Assembly: GCA_025356915.1 (NCBI GenBank)
Contig: JANXQG010000131.1
Span: 1-7,760, forward strand
Length of the DNA: 7,760 bases
DNA from: Planctomycetota bacterium
Lineage (GTDB): Bacteria > Planctomycetota > Planctomycetia > Pirellulales > Thermoguttaceae
Reading direction: 5' to 3'
Part shown: in pieces, positions 6,063-7,760 of the stretch
Numbering within the stretch: position 1 is the first letter of the stretch
Layout: each line of letters begins with the position of its first letter
Program-made: the position numbers and the translations under genes
The notes under the pieces: model-generated
The model's database searches: none
Told to the model about the DNA's origin: nothing
The model's input: the letters and a program-made list of their open reading frames with translations, nothing else

Positions 6063-6211
6063 TCCAATTCAACTGTCCAGGTTGCGACAAGCTTTACCAT
6101 GTTCGCATCTCTTACTACCATTTCGTTGTTGATCGGTCTGCTGTGTCTTGGGGTGGTTGGTGGTGGGGTAGGCATTGCTGTGTTGCTCGTTGTGAGGGCA
6201 ACACAGAATAA
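6059..6211 (+). pseudogene. Remnant of a second N-terminal zinc ribbon, out of frame
   Basis: GTG at 6059 overlaps the stop of the preceding gene, with AGGAG 4 nt upstream. The first 15 codons read VIQFNCPGCDKLYHV, clearly homologous to the MLQFNCPSCRKAFRV start of the preceding protein at both protein and DNA level. After that the frame becomes Trp/Cys/His-rich, lacks the second zinc knuckle, and stops at 6211. The plausible continuation, a membrane segment, is in another frame starting at 6099. I read it as the surviving start of a decayed or frameshifted paralogue. A functional 50-residue protein seems unlikely. Confidence 0.5.
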
Positions 6212-6323
6212 TAGCGAAAGGAATAATCCGAATCTTTGTCTTTGTCCCGATTGTGGGCGGACGTTATCAACTTCGGCACAAACATGTCCGGGTTGCGGGA
6301 GGCCATTGGCTAAGGCGAACTGA
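6099..6323 (+). CDS. Small membrane protein with C-terminal zinc ribbon
   Basis: A 74-residue protein. Residues ~5-33 are one Gly-rich membrane segment (SLLIGLLCLGVVGGGVGIAV), then a short Asn-rich linker, then a zinc ribbon with CPDCGRTL (Cys49, Cys52) and CPGCGRPL (Cys63, Cys66), resembling the zinc-ribbon tails common on bacterial membrane proteins. The ATG at 6099 has no Shine-Dalgarno sequence, and 40 nt upstream in another frame lies a cut-off zinc-ribbon start (6059). The present protein may therefore be the body of a gene whose 5' end was lost by deletion or frameshift, or it may be made by a frameshift. It follows the DUF4282 gene at once and is probably co-transcribed. The function is unknown. 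Confidence 0.55.
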   Translation: MFASLTTISLLIGLLCLGVVGGGVGIAVLLVVRATQNNSERNNPNLCLCPDCGRTLSTSAQTCPGCGRPLAKAN

Positions 6324-6413
6324 CCAGACGACTCGCTATTTCGTTTGTCGGTATTCAGTTGACTCAGTGATCGGTGAATCTGGCAGGTGCAGGGGCATTT
6401 ATGCGGGGGCCAG

Positions 6414-6483
6414 GTGGCCCTGGGCGGTTGCCCGCCCCGGGTTCCCACGGATCCGTACATGCACACATTAGAGCATCCGGCTC
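6414..6483 (-). ncRNA. 3' end of a group II intron: domains V and VI
   Basis: On the minus strand, 6483 to 6450 is a 34-nt hairpin, the canonical length of domain V. It begins GAGCCGGATGC and ends GCATGTACGGATC, with the catalytic AGC triad in the 5' strand and a 2-nt bulge in the 3' strand. Departures from the usual fold are G-A oppositions at pairs 3-32 and 7-28, a U-U opposition at 12-21, and an AAUG loop in place of a GNRA tetraloop; these suggest decay. After a few nt comes a domain VI-like hairpin: a 6-bp GC stem closed by a GCAA tetraloop (GGGCGG-GCAA-CCGCCC), a G-A mismatch, three more GC pairs, and an internal loop with unpaired A residues as branch-point candidates. The intron would end near 6414 at ..CCAC (an AY end). 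The reverse transcriptase reading frame ends just upstream of domain V (6501), the expected order. Confidence 0.6.
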
Positions 6484-6559
6484 GTCAGGTCATGGTTTCG
6501 CTACTTGACGTAGGGGTGGACGATCCGCGGCGACGGAAGGCCGTAGCGATTCAGTAGCT

Positions 6560-6567
6560 TTTGGAAT
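6560..6567 (+). repeat. Target-site duplication, left copy
   Basis: TTTGGAAT, identical to 6682-6689, immediately outside the left terminal inverted repeat of the inserted element. Confidence 0.75.
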
Positions 6568-6681
6568 CAACCACCCGCCAGAATATCAAGTAGGTCAGGC
6601 TTTCCAGCCTGACGTTGCCCGGTTCACTGTCAGGCTGGAAAGCCTGACCTACAACAGTTTTGACATCTTGGCGGGTGGTTG
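6568..6681. mobile_element. 114-bp MITE-like palindromic element (VGQAFQPD-type) with TIRs
   Basis: Its terminal inverted repeats are perfect over 13 bp (CAACCACCCGCCA at 6568-6580, complement at 6669-6681). Inside is a second, perfect 24-bp inverted repeat (6590-6613 and 6629-6652) around a 15-nt loop. Each 24-bp arm is itself a hairpin (GTCAGGCT-TTCC-AGCCTGAC), so the unit can fold as one long stem or as a cross with two side hairpins. An 8-bp direct repeat TTTGGAAT flanks it exactly. It has no coding capacity and would need a transposase elsewhere. Its minus-strand translation (VGQAFQPD...VRLESLTY) is a peptide I recall as spuriously annotated in many planctomycetes, so it probably belongs to a multi-copy family. 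Confidence 0.8.
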
Positions 6682-6689
6682 TTTGGAAT
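6682..6689 (+). repeat. Target-site duplication, right copy
   Basis: TTTGGAAT, identical to 6560-6567, immediately outside the right terminal inverted repeat. On the minus strand it lies within the codons for R-F-Q of the maturase remnant. Confidence 0.75.
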
Positions 6690-6840
6690 CGATCCCAGTT
6701 CATGTCGCGCCGACGATTGCGGCGGAAAAGCCACCACTGCCAATCGCGTTGAACTGCACGTAGGAATGCCTTCAACATTCGGAAGTTGCCGGTGATCCCG
6801 TAGTACGCATAGTGTCCGCGCACCTTCTGGCTCAGTATCG

Positions 6841-6992
6841 CGGCCGATCATGTCCGCCAGTTGCGCCGCCAATTCGACGGCCACTTGGAATTAGGGGCAT
6901 CTCGACCGTTTGTTGTCGAGAATGTTATCGTTTTCATCAATGCACTTCCAAGTTACAATGGATGGGGTGACTGGTGCGTTCGATCGATGAAT
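6841..6992. other. Intergenic stretch without a supported gene
   Basis: It lies between the truncated maturase and the toxin stop codon. Short open frames exist on both strands but none has a ribosome-binding site or recognisable motif. The only structure seen is a hairpin, CTCGAC (6901-6906) with GTCGAG (6915-6920). Confidence 0.5.
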
Positions 6993-7319
6993 TTAGACGA
7001 ACTCGACGCGACCAAGCATCTCGTTTGGCTCCAAGCATTCATTCATCAGCAAAAGGCTTCGTAACATTTCGCCAATCGTGCGGTCTCCCTGATGGCAAAA
7101 CGCAATGCCGGCGTGTGGCACGCCTTGCGAATGCAGGATAAGAAAGTCCTCGTCGTGGGTTACGATGACGCGAAGCTCGGCAAGAGCGAAAGCAAGATGC
7201 TCCTCGTCGTCGGCACCGTTGAGACCGGCTTCGACCGTCGTGGTGGCATCGATCCCTCGACGCCGCAAACCCGACGCGATCGCCGGGTGAACATGTTCGT
7301 CCAAGTGGAAAGAAAGCAT
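6993..7319 (-). CDS. DUF5615 family PIN-like toxin
   Basis: A 108-residue protein from the chosen ATG. It opens with MLSFHLDEHVHPAIASGLRR, the conserved LDEH...GLRRRGID pattern of DUF5615, a PIN-like (Mut7-C-like) nuclease fold. Candidate metal ligands are Asp7, the acidic cluster DDEEH (37-41), and Asp56/Asp58 in VTHDEDFL. The family is regarded as the toxin half of type II systems with DUF433 partners, predicted to cleave RNA in the cytoplasm; activity here is inferred only. The ATG at 7319 is preferred because GAGG lies 6 nt upstream and family members start at this residue. A GTG at 7331 is also possible: it overlaps the antitoxin stop as GTGA and would add four residues. Either way translation is coupled to the antitoxin. 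All key residues are present. Confidence 0.88.
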   Translation of the reverse strand: MLSFHLDEHVHPAIASGLRRRGIDATTTVEAGLNGADDEEHLAFALAELRVIVTHDEDFLILHSQGVPHAGIAFCHQGDRTIGEMLRSLLLMNECLEPNEMLGRVEFV

Positions 7320-7327
7320 CGCCGGCC

Positions 7328-7630
7328 TCACGAGAGCTTTTCACGTAGCGGCGACGGATTAGCCGACCGCAGGGTGCTGACGAGATCCTTGGATTCCTTG
7401 ATCTGCCGCTGGATTTCTCCCCTGTGGTCATGATAATACGTCAGTGCGGCGTGAATATCGGCCAAGCTCAATTGCGGAAACTGCGTCACGATTTCCTCGG
7501 GCGTCAGCCCTTGCAATTCGTGCCAAGTCCAGATGTCCTGCACGCGGATGCGGGTACCGGCAATGCACGGCTTTCCGCCGCACACGCCATGTCTTGACTC
7601 AATGTGAGCGAAAATTGTTGGTTCTGCCAC
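7328..7630 (-). CDS. DUF433 family antitoxin
   Basis: A 100-residue protein. The central motif GVCGGKPCIAGTRIRV (residues 15-30) is the hallmark of DUF433. It is followed by the helix-turn-helix-like GLTPEEIVTQFPQLSLADIHAALTYY (41-66) and a charged, probably flexible C-terminal tail that would wrap the toxin. Proteins of this family bind their own promoter and neutralise an adjacent PIN-like toxin; this is family knowledge, not shown here. The start is GTG at 7630, set by AAGGAA 5 nt upstream. It is the first gene of a two-gene operon, with the toxin gene following with overlap or a short gap depending on its start. Confidence 0.9.
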   Translation of the reverse strand: MAEPTIFAHIESRHGVCGGKPCIAGTRIRVQDIWTWHELQGLTPEEIVTQFPQLSLADIHAALTYYHDHRGEIQRQIKESKDLVSTLRSANPSPLREKLS

Positions 7631-7635
7631 TTTTC

Positions 7636-7641
7636 TTCCTT
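7636..7641 (-). promoter_or_regulatory. Shine-Dalgarno site of the antitoxin gene
   Basis: AAGGAA within a purine-rich AAAAAGGAAGAAAA on the minus strand, 5 nt before the GTG start at 7630. It supports the non-ATG start. Confidence 0.65.
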
Positions 7642-7760
7642 TTTCAGAACGTCGGCGGACTGTACCTTCTATTGATTCTAGCGATATAGTCCGGCAAAAG
7701 CCAGTTCAAGCACGGATGGGTAACACAATCGCTCGACAACGCAGATTCCTGATCCTGCTT
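7642..7760. other. Window-edge region without a supported gene
   Basis: It lies upstream of the toxin-antitoxin operon, where its promoter and autoregulatory operator are expected. I see no convincing -35/-10 pair and no clear palindrome. Minus-strand frames run in from the right edge and stop within it, so it may also hold the end of an upstream gene, but none of the peptides is recognisable. Confidence 0.35.

Larger units (their letters stand above)
6501..6838 (-). pseudogene. C-terminal remnant of group II intron reverse transcriptase/maturase, split by a MITE
   Basis: Only the last ~70-75 codons of the intron-encoded protein are present. The first part (6838 to about 6683) reads ILSQKVRGHYAYYGITGN, then a W/R-rich helix (DWQWWLFRRNRRR) and WDRFQ; this is the C-terminal maturase region of group II intron reverse transcriptases (family form KLRGHYAYYGxxGN ... 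WxRxxxLL). Reading then enters the inserted element and stops. Beyond the insertion the sequence resumes as KLLNRYG...LPSPRIVHPYVK and TAG (6501-6503), the usual end of the family. There is no catalytic YADD domain, and in this frame a TGA at 6848-6850 marks where homology ends, so the gene lacks its 5' part as well. It cannot encode an active enzyme. Confidence 0.8.

Noticed and set aside
6551..6823. A single 90-residue protein on the minus strand
   Set aside because: Its first half is maturase C-terminus and its second half is read through the MITE. It is a chance fusion created by the insertion.
6630..6884. Minus-strand open frame beginning MAVELAAQLADMIGRD
   Set aside because: The start looks protein-like, but the frame runs out of phase through the maturase remnant and MITE, there is no ribosome-binding site, and no family was recognised.
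6861..7064. 67-codon plus-strand open frame
   Set aside because: It overlaps the end of the well-supported toxin gene on the other strand and has no motif or ribosome-binding site.

Overview
The window reads as a chromosomal segment of a planctomycete (Planctomycetota, probably a Pirellulales-like lineage). This is inferred from several features together: a Gfo/Idh/MocA oxidoreductase of the type expanded in that phylum, a Tyr/Ala/Pro-rich small secreted protein, a short N-terminal zinc ribbon of the CPSCRKAF...AGKQAKC type, and two palindromic intergenic repeat families whose spurious translations (VGRAQRAPP and VGQAFQPD...RLESLTY) I associate with planctomycete genomes. No rRNA, tRNA or CRISPR array is visible.

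Left part (1-1850). The 3' portion of a Gfo/Idh/MocA oxidoreductase gene runs off the left edge. It converges on a small secreted-protein gene on the minus strand, and a strong bidirectional intrinsic terminator lies between them. Upstream of the secreted-protein gene is a nested palindromic repeat of about 140 bp, followed by a sigma70-like promoter that faces right.

Centre (1885-5185). This is a lactate-utilisation operon, lutA-lutB-lutC, encoding the iron-sulfur/LUD-domain L-lactate oxidation complex. Between lutA and lutB sits a gene for a four-helix-bundle protein of the 23S-rRNA-intervening-sequence (S23/TIGR02436) family. It is bounded by inverted arrays of a 7-bp repeat (AGGAGTT on the left, AACTTCT/AACTCCT on the right). 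The repeats encode the last residues of LutA, supply the ribosome-binding site of the inserted gene, encode its C-terminal residues, and end directly against the lutB start codon. The unit looks like a compact mobile cassette that landed in an operon without breaking a reading frame. lutB and lutC overlap by ATGA.

Right-centre (5385-6323). A zinc-ribbon plus DUF4282 membrane protein is followed by a small membrane protein with a C-terminal zinc ribbon. Between them is a 15-codon remnant of a second copy of the same N-terminal zinc ribbon in a different frame, which suggests a decayed paralogue.

Right part (6414-7760). The 3' end of a group II intron lies on the minus strand: domains V and VI plus the last roughly 70-75 codons of its reverse transcriptase/maturase. 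That reading frame is split by a 114-bp MITE-like element with 13-bp perfect terminal inverted repeats and an 8-bp target duplication. Removing the element and one copy of the duplication restores the frame and the family C-terminus. Beyond this is a minus-strand toxin-antitoxin pair (DUF433 antitoxin followed by DUF5615 PIN-like toxin) with good ribosome-binding sites. The last ~120 bp hold no gene I can support.
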